A stretch of 64,000 nt of DNA from Phlebopus portentosus (GCA_037892935.1 JAYXKI010000015.1:186001-250000), one strand, 5' to 3'. Counted from the first letter of the stretch, positions 1-10,346 are shown. The notes: generated by a model not told the origin, from the letters alone. A program made the numbers and translations.

Positions 1-1331
1 ATCCTACTTACCAGCTCAGAGCATCTCTGTTGACACAGACAATGACAGTAAATGGCCAGTCACTGTTGCTACTTTGAAACTAGAGTACAAGGGCCCCAGG
101 GAGGGCATGCACAAATTTATATTGCCAGGCCTGAGCATATGTCAATGTAGATTTTGAATCGGATGTCAGATGTTACAGTAGATTAAAAGAACTTTGAGAA
201 TGCAACTGCTGACAAGTACGTGATAAGGGGTGCCATCGATATGAGTGAGCAAAGTGAGAGAAGAAGAGGAGACTGACGTGTATGATGTTACTTATTTTAC
301 GTGTTGTACTCACAACTTGATCTTTAACTATCACCATCCTAGACGCAGGTGGCTTATCGATGCCATCCGAACTATCATTCTGAAGTCCACGGTTCAGCTT
401 TCGAATGAGCGTACCTTTATATCTTATCAACAGTGCAGCAGAAGACTTTTCGATGACCTACAAGAATGCATTGTCACCATGAACAAGAAGTTTAGCGTGT
501 CTGAGATTGCAGCTTTGACTGAGCTTTCGAGAGTGATGGTTTTCCAGGTAATACAGGAATTCAAGTGCAATAGGACTGTTGCTACACAAAGTCTTAGTTT
601 TCATAGAGGACTAAGGGCCCTCAATTATGACCATACCCAGGTGTGCCATATGCCTAATCTAATACTAGTTGTCTATTGGCTGACACTGTCTAGTTCCTCT
701 GTGGGTCATTGGGCAATCGTAACAACTGCTATATTGACGAGCTAAAGGAGCTTCTACAGGAAATGTAGGGAAAGGAAGTTTTAGACTCAACTATATGCAG
801 GACTTTGCTGTGCACCGGCTTCAGATTAAAGAAGGTAATCATCTCTTTGCTTCCCTATGCATTCTGTGCAATTAATCAAATCCTGGTCATCTAGATATCA
901 AAGAGGGCTGTTGAGTGAAGTGAGACCCTTTGTATGCAGTATGTTTCATATATAGATTTGTAGTATACAGCAGAACAGTCAGTGTTTGTTGATGAGAGTG
1001 CTTGCGATCGATGGACTTTTCTCTGTGATACTGCTTGGGCTCTTGAGGGTCTCTGTGCTTGTCAAAAACAGTTCTTCAACAGTGGTAAATAGTGAATATA
1101 ACTTTTGCAACTCAGTATAATTTTCTGATACATTCTGCTCAGCTTCTCTGTCCTGCCAGCTATCAGTCTCGATGGTATGATCAATTGCTCTGTTGTGGAG
1201 GGTGCCTTCAACACATGGTTGTTCATGAAATTCATTGCCAGTCCATTGGACAAAATGAATCCCTTCTCTGCTCCTTGGTCCATTATCGTGATGGATAACT
1301 GCCTGATATATAAAGCCCTTCAGATTCAAGA
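1..1331 (+). mobile_element. TqB-1: left-hand fragment of a decayed Tc1-like transposon
   Basis: This stretch is the reverse-complement counterpart of about 11560-12890, so two inverted copies of one Tc1-like element flank the first gypsy cluster. The copy is already inside the element at base 1 and is cut at 1331 by the Gyp-1 LTR. The bases just before the LTR (CAAGA, 1327-1331) continue in the other copy with transposase sequence. The gypsy element therefore landed inside the transposase gene. The downstream half of this copy is not next to the far end of the gypsy cluster. Confidence 0.8.
245..1331 (+). pseudogene. Tc1-like DDE transposase remnant (TqB-1), 3' truncated
   Basis: An N-terminal helix-turn-helix region is recognisable around 481-600 (the NKKFSVSEIAALTELSR stretch). 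An exon around 700-830 follows. The catalytic core begins with VFVDESACD (first Asp codon 991-993) and continues to VMDNC (second Asp codon 1294-1296). The third catalytic residue is lost because the LTR interrupts the gene at 1332. A TAG in the second exon (the homologue there reads Arg-Trp) shows the gene was probably already dead before the insertion. The start is uncertain. By family this would be a cut-and-paste transposase acting on TA targets. Confidence 0.7.
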
Positions 1332-1789
1332 TGTAAGGACTCGAACATTTTCCTTTTCTTTTCTGACGTCACCATTTATTTTAATATTCTTTTCCTTTTC
1401 TTTTATTTTTCTTATGCGCTTATTCATCCTTTTGCCGGAACATTCCACAATGTTCTATCACGCTTACTAATTATCCCATTCCTTGTCATGTGACTTCCCA
1501 TTAGGGTAGACCTTTCCCACGCCCAAAGTCTATATAAGTAGATAGTTTGACTCTTTCGTTCCTTGTCTTTCTATTCTACTTACCTTCACTGCGACCTAGG
1601 TATCTACTCTTGTATTATTAGTTTGCTGAATTCTACTTACCTTCACTGCGACCTAGCGTTCGACGGTCTGGACTTAAGCCTCGTCTTAGCTGTCTTGACC
1701 TGAGCGACGTGTTTGGGATTATCTCATTCACGCTTGTTTGTTGTTGTGTTGGCCTGCCTCGACTCAGTCCTTGAGCCGTCCGCCTAACA
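1332..1789 (+). repeat. Gyp-1 5' LTR (458 bp)
   Basis: The LTR starts TGTAAGGACTCG and ends CCGCCTAACA, so it has TG...CA ends. It matches 7527-7984 almost perfectly. It contains a TATATAAG box and a short direct repeat (CTACTTACCTTCACTGCGACCTAG) occurring twice. Confidence 0.95.
1531..1575 (+). promoter_or_regulatory. LTR core promoter and predicted RNA start
   Basis: A TATATAAG box lies at 1531. The sequence GTCTTTCTATT at 1565-1575, 34 nt downstream, is exactly complementary to the 11 bases at 1791-1801. This makes it the likely 5' end of the genomic RNA. The TATA-to-start distance fits a normal RNA polymerase II promoter. The start itself is inferred, not measured. Confidence 0.65.
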
Positions 1790-1790
1790 T

Positions 1791-1801
1791 AATAGAAAGA
1801 C
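1791..1801 (+). other. Self-complementary primer-binding site
   Basis: AATAGAAAGAC lies one base inside the 5' LTR and is the reverse complement of 1565-1575 in the LTR. Tf1/sushi-type elements are known to prime reverse transcription with the folded-back 5' end of their own RNA rather than a tRNA. The same arrangement is kept in Gyp-3, Gyp-4 and Gyp-6 (bases just inside their 5' LTRs). Confidence 0.75.
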
Positions 1802-2133
1802 CTACCTCTGGCTCACGCCCGATTCCGTTGTTGTCGAGCGCTCGCCTGTGACGTGTCCCCTGAAGTATATCTTCGAAGGACGACATCAAACGAAACCCGG
1901 TTCCTACTGTGCAGACAACAAACCCCTATCTTGCCCGTCGAAGTCCGATTGACTCCGACGTGACCCGATAGTACCCGAAGTATCAACCAATCACATCACC
2001 GTGGCGCTCCGAATCACCCTTCTCTGGAACTCCCATCAAACCTTCTCGTGGGTAACACATAGAGTCCAGTCGTCGACAAGTATCTCCTTCATTATCTACC
2101 TCGGAGCCTTTCGTTTAGTCATCAATTTCAAAG

Positions 2134-3660
2134 ACGAGCCGGTTATCCGAAGTCGGTCCCGCCCGAACAGCATCCCGATCCCCGTTCCACCCCCAGCCTA
2201 TCAAGGTGGAGCTAACTGACGAGCAATGAGCGGCCCTCCCTGCGAACTCTAGGTGGAGCGCCTCGCGGGGACATTATATCGTCAAAGCAGGAAATCAAGT
2301 CTTCGGTGCCTGGTGGGACGAGACTGCCAAGAGGTGGTACTCCCAGAGGGAAGGAAGGTCCATCCACTGGAGAGTGAAACAAGAAGACGACGTAGACGAG
2401 CCCTCACCTCCTACTCCAACGCAACCAACGGCCCCCTTACCAGAACCATCGGGTTCGACCACTCAAGCGTTGGCCCCCACTGTCGAGCCTTCTCCGGCAT
2501 TTGGAAAGTTCCGAGAACCAGCGCCGCTTATACCGAGTGAAGAAGACGAAGAAGAAGAAGAAGAACACGAGATGTCATTATCGAAGGAAGCGATGACTGA
2601 TCTCGCGACGGCAGTCGCACTAGCGCTCCAAGCTGCAGGCGAAGGTGCGAACCAAGGATCAAAGATGTCGAAGAAGGTCCACGTCGCCAAACCAAGAGAC
2701 TTTGATGGTGAACACGATTATGTGGACTTCAAGCGAGAGCTGCGCCTCTACATCTACGCATCTGAGTCAGAGTTCAGGACGAACAAGAGTAAGATTATGT
2801 TCGCCCTGTCGTACATGAAGAGTGGTGCTGCGGCTCGCTGGGCAGAGAGTTACACCAGTGGAGCAGTCGATGCAGACGGCAACCTGACGTTCACGGACGC
2901 CTGGGACGCCTTCTTAAAGAAGCTGGACACTTCGTTCGATGACCCTGCCAGATCCCAAAAGGCCTTCGAACGACTAGATGCAATGTACCAAGGAGACCTC
3001 AACGCCGACGAGTTTTTCAACAAGTTTGACATTTGTCGAGTGGATGCTGGCCTAGCAACAGAGGCACACGACGAATGGTTGATGAGTCGCCTGAAGAGGG
3101 CGCTAAACCCGAAGGTTGTGGAAGGGGTCATGAGATTGCCCAATGAACCGACGTCGTATGAAGAGTTCAAGAAAGCCGCCGTCAAGGTCGACAGGGTCGA
3201 GCGCCAAATCAGGGACCTGATGGCTGAACGTCGGAGAAAGACAATTAGTTCGACAGCGATGAAACCAGCTCCGACACCACCAATGAGACGTTTTATGCCG
3301 CCTCAACAAGCAGCCCGTCCTTTCGTACCCCCCGCTCAAGATCGTCGTGATGCTACAGGAGTAACGTATGGAGGCTTAGGACAACCCATGGAGGTGATGA
3401 TGAACCAGGCGCGTCGTACACGTGCTTGTTACAAGTGTGGTCAGGTGGGCCATTACATCAGAGACTGCCCACGAGGTCGTGAAGCAATACGTGCCATCAT
3501 CGCAGCCTTCGTCCCAGCAGACAGAAAGGCGCTCTTCGAGGAACTCGGCCAAGCAAAGGAATCCTCCTTCGAAGAGGATGACGACGTCGATGTACGAGCG
3601 GTACCTGCTGAGCTGGAAGAACTCATAGAAGGCGAGGGTTTTCCAGAAGACCAGGCGTAG
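2134..3660 (+). pseudogene. gag: Gyp-1 gag with one nonsense codon
   Basis: Gag is the structural protein that packages element RNA into virus-like particles. The copies in Gyp-3 and Gyp-6 start with ATGAGC; here the same codon is ACG (2134). A TGA at 2227-2229 replaces CGA and interrupts the N-terminal part. The next in-frame ATG is at 2374 and leaves 428 residues. These contain a proline-rich linker, an acidic Glu run, the capsid-like gag region (about 2690-3230) and one CCHC zinc knuckle, CYKCGQVGHYIRDC, at about 3426-3467. The stop at 3658-3660 is 18 nt beyond a frameshift heptamer. The shortened product could still be made, so functional loss is likely but not certain. Confidence 0.85.
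3636..3642 (+). promoter_or_regulatory. Putative -1 ribosomal frameshift site, GGGTTTT
   Basis: The heptamer is phased as G GGT TTT in the gag frame, the canonical X XXY YYZ pattern. A -1 slip enters the pol frame, which is open from 3612. The gag stop follows at 3658. The same heptamer is kept in Gyp-3, Gyp-4, Gyp-5 and Gyp-6. No downstream stem or pseudoknot was verified. Confidence 0.6.
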
Positions 3661-6600
3661 ACGTCGGAACGACTGGTCGGTCTCCTAAAGGACTCTTTTC
3701 GTTGGACTCGTTAAAATATAATCGTCCTGTTGTACAATATCAAGATGCGAATACCAGTGACGGTTTTATCCTTCGAAAGATCCTTACCGACGTACTGCCA
3801 GATGAATCTGAAGATGACAACGATGACTTCGAAGTCTATGAAGATTTATTTGTCAGAAGAACAGATGCGCAAGCAGGCGAATTGAGTGAGGAAGAGCGGA
3901 ATCAAACCGCTATAAAAAATGAGGTTGTGGCGGAAGCACCTTACCGCGAGAACGTTGTTGCTCAGGCGAACGTCACTGAAGCAGTGTGGGATGTAGTAGG
4001 CAGACGCGCGGCTGAGGTATGGCGCGAGGGCATTGTGGACGCAGATCAGTTCGTGCGACGGGTGGGAGGAAAGGAGTTAGACGCCTTTGTTAGCATCGTA
4101 CACCCAAAAGTAGCAGGTGATGACGAAGTAGACTTGTCGAACCCCCTACTCGAAGAGGAAAACTTCATTGATGCTCATGCACTGATCGACTCAGGGTGCA
4201 CGGGCTCATGCATCGACAAAGGTTTTGTCAAACGGTATGGTTTCCCCACCCAAAGGTACATTCGGCCTAGACCAGTCTTCAATGCTGACGGAACAAGCAA
4301 CGAGGCTGGATTGATCAAGGAATACGTAGTCGTACGAATGTTCTTTGGGAAACACGAGGAAGAGATTCGACTGGCAGTGACATCCTTAGTGTCAAGCAAC
4401 ATCTTCCTCGGACATGACTGGTTGACGAAGCATAATCCTGAGATTGATTGGAGGTCAGGAACAGTTAAGTTCACCCGTTGCCCTGATGAATGTGAGTCGC
4501 CACTGTCGAGCAAGGAGATAGATGAAGAGTTTGTGAGGAATGTGCGGATGAAGGAAGCGGCAAAATGGCCACCTTACCTGGAGGAATACGCCGACGTCTT
4601 TAGTGAGGAATCGTTCGAATGCTTACCAAACCACCGAACGTGGGACCACGCTATTGACCTGAAACCGGATTTCAAACCCAGCGACTGCAAGGTTTACCCG
4701 TTATCGCCAAAAGAACAAGAAGCGATGAGGGAGTTCATTGAGGAAAACCTAGCGTCAGGACGTATCCGACAGTCGAAGTCTCCAATGGCGTCACCATTCT
4801 TTTTTATCAAGAAAGAGGATGGGAGCTTACGAGCAATCCAAGACTATCGAAAGCTCAATGAAGGAACAGTCAAGAACAAATACCCGTTGCCACTGATAAA
4901 TGAGCTCATCGACAAGGTTAAGGATGCAAGGTACATCACGAAGCTCGACGTTCGTTGGGGATACTACAACATCCGGATTCGCGAGGGAGACGAGTGGAAG
5001 GCAGCGTTCCGGACAAATCTAGGCTTATTCGAACCCACAGTCATGTTCTTCGGCTTGTGTAATGCGCCAGCGACGTTCCAAGGCTTTATGAATGACATCT
5101 TTCGGGAGCTAATTCATGAGGGTATTGTCATCATTTACCTCGATGACATTCTTATCTTCTCGAATGATCTAGAAGAACACCGCAGACGCACCAAACGAGT
5201 CTTTGAGATCCTTCGCCAAAACGGACTTTTCCTAAAGCCGCAGAAGTGCGAGTTCGAAGTTGATACAGTCAAGTACCTCGGGCACATTATTGGCAATGGC
5301 GAAGTTCGAATGGATCCCAAGAAGACGGCGGCAGTACAGGACTGGCCAGTTCCAAGGAACGTCCACGAACTGCAACAATTCCTGGGATTAGGAAATTGGT
5401 TGCGACGTTTTGTTAAGGACTACAGTTCGGTCGTCAAACCCTTGACTACCCTAACGGGTAAGGTGGAATGGAGATGGGGCGAAGATGAGCAGGCAGCGTT
5501 TGAGGAATTGAAGCGTCGTTTGAGTAGTCCTCCCGTGTTAGCGATACCCAACAACGAGGACCCTTTCCGTGTAGAAGCGGATGCGTCGGACTTTGCGACT
5601 GGTGGAGTCCTTCTCCAGAAACAAGACGGTAAATGGAAGGCGATCGCTTATCGGTCGTCAACATTCCTAGAGGCAGAGCGAAACTATGAGATTTACGACA
5701 AGGAAATGCTCGCCATCGTTCAAGCCCTAAAGGAATGGCGACAATATCTCCAGGGAGCTAGCCAACCTTTTGAGGTATGGACAGACCATGCAAATCTAAC
5801 GTACTTCCAATCGCCGCAGAAGTTAAATCGTCGACAAGCTCGTTGGCGACTCGATTTAGCTGAGTTCGATTTCACGCTAGTCCATAAACCCGGAAAGACG
5901 TTGGGAAAAGCTGATCTGTTGTCACGCCGGGCGGATTATGACAAGGGCGAGCGCGATAATGAGAACGTGACTTTCATCAAGAAGGAATGGCTGGTTAGAG
6001 GAATGGTTCAGACGTCAAGAGAAGTACTCGTTGAAAAGGTCGTGGAAGCGCAGAGACAAGAGGACGAGGGAGTGAGGCCGAAGGACGTCGAGAAGAGAGG
6101 GGACATGTGGAGAAAGGGCCGCCGACTATATGTACCAGCGAGCATCAGAGAGGACGTCATGAAGGAACACCATGACTCGACCCTGGCAGGACATCCAGGA
6201 GCAACAAAGACGATCCAGCTGATAGCACGCAGGTACTGGTGGCCGAGGATGAGTGCAGATGTGCGGGTGTACGTGCGGGGGTGTGATCGTTGTCAGCGGA
6301 CGAAGGCTCTAAGGACAACGAGAGCAAAGGTTTTGCACCCTAATGAGGTGCCGGAGGCGCCATGGCAGATTGTCACGGTCGACCTAATCGGAGAGTTGCC
6401 AGAATCGAATGGGTTCAATGCAATTTGCGTAGTGGTCGATCGCTTTAGCAAACAAATCCATGCAATTCCAACAACAACAAAGTTATCGGCGGAAGGCATG
6501 GCTAGGATCTACAGAGACCACGTCTTCCGATTACACGGACTACCACGGAAGATCATTCATGACCGAGGGGTGCAATTCGACGCAAAGATGATGAAGGAGT

Positions 6601-7526
6601 TGTACAAGCTCCTCCACATTGAAGGCAACCCATCGACAGCGTATCACCCACAAACTGACGGACAGACAGAGCGGGTTAATCAGGAACTAGAACAGTACCT
6701 GCGGCTATACGTCAACCATCGGCAGTCGGACTGGGCGGACTGGCTGGCTCTCGCAGAATTCGCATACAACAATCGTGAACATTCAGCGACGAAGCTATCT
6801 CCCTTCTTCGTCAATACGGGAATGCACCCCTTAGACTTCACGGGGGTTGGAACGGCATCATCGAACCTGTCAGCAGAAGAATTTGCCAAACATGTCAAGG
6901 AGGTGCACGAACTCGCTCAAGGTAACCTAACCCAAGCAAATGAAGACATGAAGCGTTTCTACGACCGCCATGCTGGGAAGTCCATTACCTATGAGGCAGG
7001 GCAGAAAGTCTTCTTAGATGGACGAAATATCAAGACGATCCGACCGACGAAGAAGATGGATGATAAATGGTTTGGTCCCTTCGAGGTAGTGGAAAAGGTT
7101 GGCGCAAGCGCATACAGACTCAAACTACCGAAGACCTGGAAGAAGGTCCATCCAGTTTTCAATGAGATCTTGCTCAAACCAGCCGTCCAACCATCCTTTG
7201 AATCGCAGAAGAAACCACCTCCACCACCGCCAGTGATCATTGATGAGCAGGAAGAGTACGAGGTTGAAGAAATACTCGACTCGCGTCTGCATCGAGGCAA
7301 GCTCCAATTCTTGGTCAAGTGGGTTGGATATGAGGAAGCGACTTGGCAGCCAGAATCCGACGTCAAGGATAATGCGCAGGAGTCAATTCAAGAATTCTAC
7401 CGCAAACATCCTGGAGCTCCAAGGAAGTTAACGATACCTCGACAAAGCCTGCGAGCGCTGTACAAGTTCACGTCCTCAGAAGGCTTATGTGGTTGGTCGG
7501 GACGCCCAACCTTGAAGGGGGGGTGA
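3642..7526 (+). CDS. pol: Gyp-1 pol polyprotein (PR-RT-RH-IN-chromodomain)
   Basis: This is the polyprotein for reverse transcription and integration. There is no ATG near the start, so expression as a Gag-Pol fusion by -1 frameshifting is the best model; from the TTG at 3702 the frame gives 1,274 residues. Domain positions below count from that TTG. An aspartic protease has DSG near residue 163. Reverse transcriptase has KLDVRWGYYN and the YLDD box near 480. RNase H spans about 620-705 (EADASDF ... YEIYDKEMLA ... TDHAN). Integrase has an HHCC zinc finger (about 822-868) and a D,D,E core with Asp near 894 and 954 and Glu near 990 (HPQTDGQTE). A chromodomain lies at about 1185-1237 (YEVEEILDSR ... 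FLVKWVGYEEATWQPE). The chromodomain identifies a chromovirus. The stop at 7524-7526 abuts the 3' LTR. The frame is intact. Confidence 0.93.
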   Translation, partial: SRRPGVDVGTTGRSPKGLFSLDSLKYNRPVVQYQDANTSDGFILRKILTDVLPDESEDDNDDFEVYEDLFVRRTDAQAGELSEEERNQTAIKNEVVAEAPYRENVVAQANVTEAVWDVVGRRAAEVWREGIVDADQFVRRVGGKELDAFVSIVHPKVAGDDEVDLSNPLLEEENFIDAHALIDSGCTGSCIDKGFVKRYGFPTQRYIRPRPVFNADGTSNEAGLIKEYVVVRMFFGKHEEEIRLAVTSLVSSNIFLGHDWLTKHNPEIDWRSGTVKFTRCPDECESPLSSKEIDEEFVRNVRMKEAAKWPPYLEEYADVFSEESFECLPNHRTWDHAIDLKPDFKPSDCKVYPLSPKEQEAMREFIEENLASGRIRQSKSPMASPFFFIKKEDGSLRAIQDYRKLNEGTVKNKYPLPLINELIDKVKDARYITKLDVRWGYYNIRIREGDEWKAAFRTNLGLFEPTVMFFGLCNAPATFQGFMNDIFRELIHEGIVIIYLDDILIFSNDLEEHRRRTKRVFEILRQNGLFLKPQKCEFEVDTVKYLGHIIGNGEVRMDPKKTAAVQDWPVPRNVHELQQFLGLGNWLRRFVKDYSSVVKPLTTLTGKVEWRWGEDEQAAFEELKRRLSSPPVLAIPNNEDPFRVEADASDFATGGVLLQKQDGKWKAIAYRSSTFLEAERNYEIYDKEMLAIVQALKEWRQYLQGASQPFEVWTDHANLTYFQSPQKLNRRQARWRLDLAEFDFTLVHKPGKTLGKADLLSRRADYDKGERDNENVTFIKKEWLVRGMVQTSREVLVEKVVEAQRQEDEGVRPKDVEKRGDMWRKGRRLYVPASIREDVMKEHHDSTLAGHPGATKTIQLIARRYWWPRMSADVRVYVRGCDRCQRTKALRTTRAKVLHPNEVPEAPWQIVTVDLIGELPESNGFNAICVVVDRFSKQIHAIPTTTKLSAEGMARIYRDHVFRLHGLPRKIIHDRGVQFDAKMMKELYKLLHIEGNPSTAYHPQTDGQTERVNQELEQYLRLYVNHRQSDWADWLALAEFAYNNREHSATKLSPFFVNTGMHPLDFTGVGTASSNLSAEEFAKHVKEVHELAQGNLTQANEDMKRFYDRHAGKSITYEAGQKVFLDGRNIKTIRPTKKMDDKWFGPFEVVEKVGASAYRLKLPKTWKKVHPVFNEILLKPAVQPSFESQKKPPPPPPVIIDEQEEYEVEEILDSRLHRGKLQFLVKWVGYEEATWQPESDVKDNAQESIQEFYRKHPGAPRKLTIPRQSLRALYKFTSSEGLCGWSGRPTLKGG
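7512..7526 (+). other. Polypurine tract of Gyp-1
   Basis: A purine run (GAAGGGGGGG followed by TGA) ends exactly at the 3' LTR and overlaps the pol stop. This is the expected plus-strand primer. The G-run length differs between copies, which changes whether pol stops before the LTR. Confidence 0.7.
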
Positions 7527-7984
7527 TGTAAGGACTCGAACATTTTCCTTTTCTTTTCTGACGTCACCATTTATTTTAATATTCTTTTTCTTTTCTTTTA
7601 TTTTTCTTATGCGCTTATTCATCCTTTTGCCGGAACATTCCACAATGTTCTATCACGCTTACTAATTATCCCATTCCTTGTCATGTGACTTCCCATTAGG
7701 GTAGACCTTTCCCACGCCCAAAGTCTATATAAGTAGATAGTTTGACTCTTTCGTTCCTTGTCTTTCTATTCTACTTACCTTCACTGCGACCTAGGTATCT
7801 ACTCTTGTATTATTAGTTTGCTGAATTCTACTTACCTTCACTGCGACCTAGCGTTCGACGGTCTGGACTTAAGCCTCGTCTTAGCTGTCTTGACCTGAGC
7901 GACGTGTTTGGGATTATCTCATTCATGCTTGTTTGTTGTTATGTTGGCCTGCCTCGACTCAGTCCTTGAGCCGTCCGCCTAACA
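7527..7984 (+). repeat. Gyp-1 3' LTR (458 bp)
   Basis: It starts TGTAAGG and ends CCTAACA, with the same length as the 5' LTR and about three differences. Internal reverse-transcriptase sequence of another copy follows immediately at 7985. Confidence 0.93.
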
Positions 7985-10275
7985 TTGAGATCCTTCACCA
8001 AAACGGACTTTTCCTAAAGCCGCAGAAGTGCGAGTTCGAAGTCGACACAGTCAAGTACCTCGGGCACATCATTGGTAATGGCGAAGTTCAAATGGATCCC
8101 AAGAAGACGGCAGCAGTACAGGACTGGCCAATTCCAAGGAACGTCCATGAACTGCAACAATTTCTGGGATTAGGAAATTGGCTGCGATGTTTCGTTAAGG
8201 ACTACAGTTCGGTCGTCAAACCCTTGACTACGCTGATGGGTAGGGTGGAATGGAAGTGGGGAGAGGAGGAACAATGGGCGTTCAAAGAGTTGAAGGGTCG
8301 GTTGAGTAGTCCCCCGGTTCTAGCCATCCCGAACGAGGAGGGTCCTTTCTAGGTCGAAGCAGATGCGTCGGACTTTGCGTCTGGAGGAGTACTCCTTCAA
8401 AAACAAGACGACAAGTGGAAGGTGATAGCCTATCGATCGTCGACCTTCTTGGAGGCCGAACGAAATTACGAGATCTATGACAAAGAAATGCTTGCAATCA
8501 TTCAAGCTCTTAAGGAATGGTGATAATACCTCCAAGGAGCTAAGAGACCCTTCGAAGTATGGACCGATCACGCAAACTTGACGTATTTCCGATCGCCTCA
8601 AAAGTTGAATCGTCGACAAGCTCGTTGGCGACTCGATTTAGCCGAATTCGACTTCACGTTAGTACACAAGCCAGGGAAGACGTTGGGCAAGGCTGACATA
8701 TTGTCGCGGCGGGCGGACAACAACAAGGGCGAATGGGATAATGAGGACGTCATGTTCATCAGAGATGAATGGCTGGTCAGAGGAGCAGTGGAGACATCAA
8801 GAGATGTATTGATTGAGAAGATTCGAAAAGTACAAACAGAGTTGAATGAGGAAGAGAGACCGACGAACTTAGTGTTCGCAGATGGGTTGTGGAAAAAGGA
8901 GGTGACGGTTAAGCTCTTGATGACGAAAACAAAGAAGTTTCAAAACATTTTCGTACCAACGAGCGTGAGGGAGGAAGTGATGAGAGAGTGTCACGACTCG
9001 ACGTTGGCAGGCCACCCAGGAGCGAACAAGACCGTTGCACTAGCGAACAGAAGTTTCTGGTGGCCTAACATGTATGTCGATGTCAGGAATTACGTGCGAG
9101 GATGCGATTGTTGTCAGCGAACGAAGGCCCTCAGAACAACAAGGGCAAAGGTTTTGCACCCTAACGAGGTACCGGAGGCGCCATGGCAAGTTGTCACGGT
9201 CGACCTGATCGGAGAGTTACCAGAGTCAAATGGATTTAACGCGATTTGTGTGGTAGTCGATCGCTTCAGCAAACAAATACATGCGATACCAACGACGACA
9301 AAATTGACGGCAGAGGGTATGGCCAGAATTTACAGGGACCATGTCTTCCAGTTGCATGGCTTACCTCGAAAGATCATCCATGACCGAGGAGTACAGTTCG
9401 ATGCGAAGATGATGAGGGAGTTGTACAAACTCCTTCACATTGAAGGCAATCTATCAATGGCATACCACCCTCAAACAGACGGGCAGATGGAACGAGTTAA
9501 TCAAGAACTTGAACAGTACCTTCAACTATACGTCAATCATCAATAATCAGACTGGGTGGAATGGTTAGCTCTTGCAGAGTTTGCGCACAACAATCGCGAA
9601 CATTCGGCGACCAAACTATCACCCTTCTTCGTCAACACGGGACAACACCCTTCAGGCTTTACGGGCGTTGGAATGACTTCATCCAATCTATCGGCAGAAG
9701 AGTTTGCTAAACATGTCAAGAGAATACATGAACTCACTCAGGCCAACCTGACCCAGGCCAATGAAGACATGAAGCGCTTTTATGATCGTCATGCTGGAAA
9801 GTCGGTAGTATATGAGAAGGGACAAAAGGTCTTCTTGGATGGTCGAAACATTAAGATGATCCGACCGACGAAGAAGATGGACGACAAATGGTTTGGCCCA
9901 TTCGAGGTTATGGAAAAGGTGGGCGCGAGCGCGTATAAGCTAAAAATCCCAAAGACATGGAAACACATTTATCCCGTCTTTAACGAGATCCTGCTCAAAC
10001 CGGCCGTTCAACCGTCTTTCGAATCACAAAAGAAGCCACCTCCACCCCCGCCAGTGATCATTGACGAACAGGAAGAGTACGAGGTTGAAGAAATACTCGA
10101 CTCACATCTACATCGAGGAAGGCTCCAATTCTTGGTCAAGTGGGTTGGATATGAGGAAGCGACATGGCAGCCGGAATCCGACGTCAAAGATAATGCACAG
10201 GAATCAATTCAAGAATTCTATCGCAAACATCCTGGAGCTCCACGAAAATTAACAATACCTCGACAAAGCATGTGA
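7985..10275 (+). pseudogene. pol: Gyp-2 pol fragment with nonsense codons
   Basis: The fragment is collinear with Gyp-1 and Gyp-4 pol from late RT to the chromodomain, with no frame change. It carries in-frame stops at 8350 (TAG), 8521 (TGA), 8524 (TAA), 9544 (TAA) and 10273 (TGA). Compared with Gyp-4, each is explained by C-to-T or G-to-A transitions, for example CGA-CAA becoming TGA-TAA. The integrase zinc finger and D,D,E core and the chromodomain are still readable. It is more similar to Gyp-4 than to Gyp-1 in the linker between RNase H and integrase. Confidence 0.9.
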
Positions 10276-10346
10276 GCACTGTATAGGTTCACGTCGTCAG
10301 AAGGATTATGTGGTTGGTCGGGACGCCCAACCTTGAGAGGGGGTGA

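Larger units (their letters stand above)
1332..7984 (+). mobile_element. Gyp-1: near-complete Ty3/gypsy chromovirus
   Basis: This LTR retrotransposon of 6,653 bp has 458-bp LTRs at both ends. Its order is LTR, self-priming site, gag, -1 frameshift, pol (protease, reverse transcriptase, RNase H, integrase, chromodomain), polypurine tract, LTR. By eye the two LTRs differ at only about three positions, so the insertion is young. The 5' flank is CAAGA, but the 3' LTR is followed directly by internal gypsy sequence (Gyp-2), so no matching target duplication remains. Gag carries one nonsense codon while pol is open. Confidence 0.93.

Noticed and set aside
2001..2219. 72-codon frame upstream of gag in Gyp-1 (and at 48576 in Gyp-4)
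   Set aside because: It is in another frame from gag and overlaps its start. Conservation is explained by the gag leader and coding sequence; no domain is seen.
3702..3704. TTG as the start of pol
   Set aside because: Nuclear fungal genes do not normally start at TTG, and the frame is open upstream into gag with a phased slippery heptamer, so a frameshift fusion fits better.
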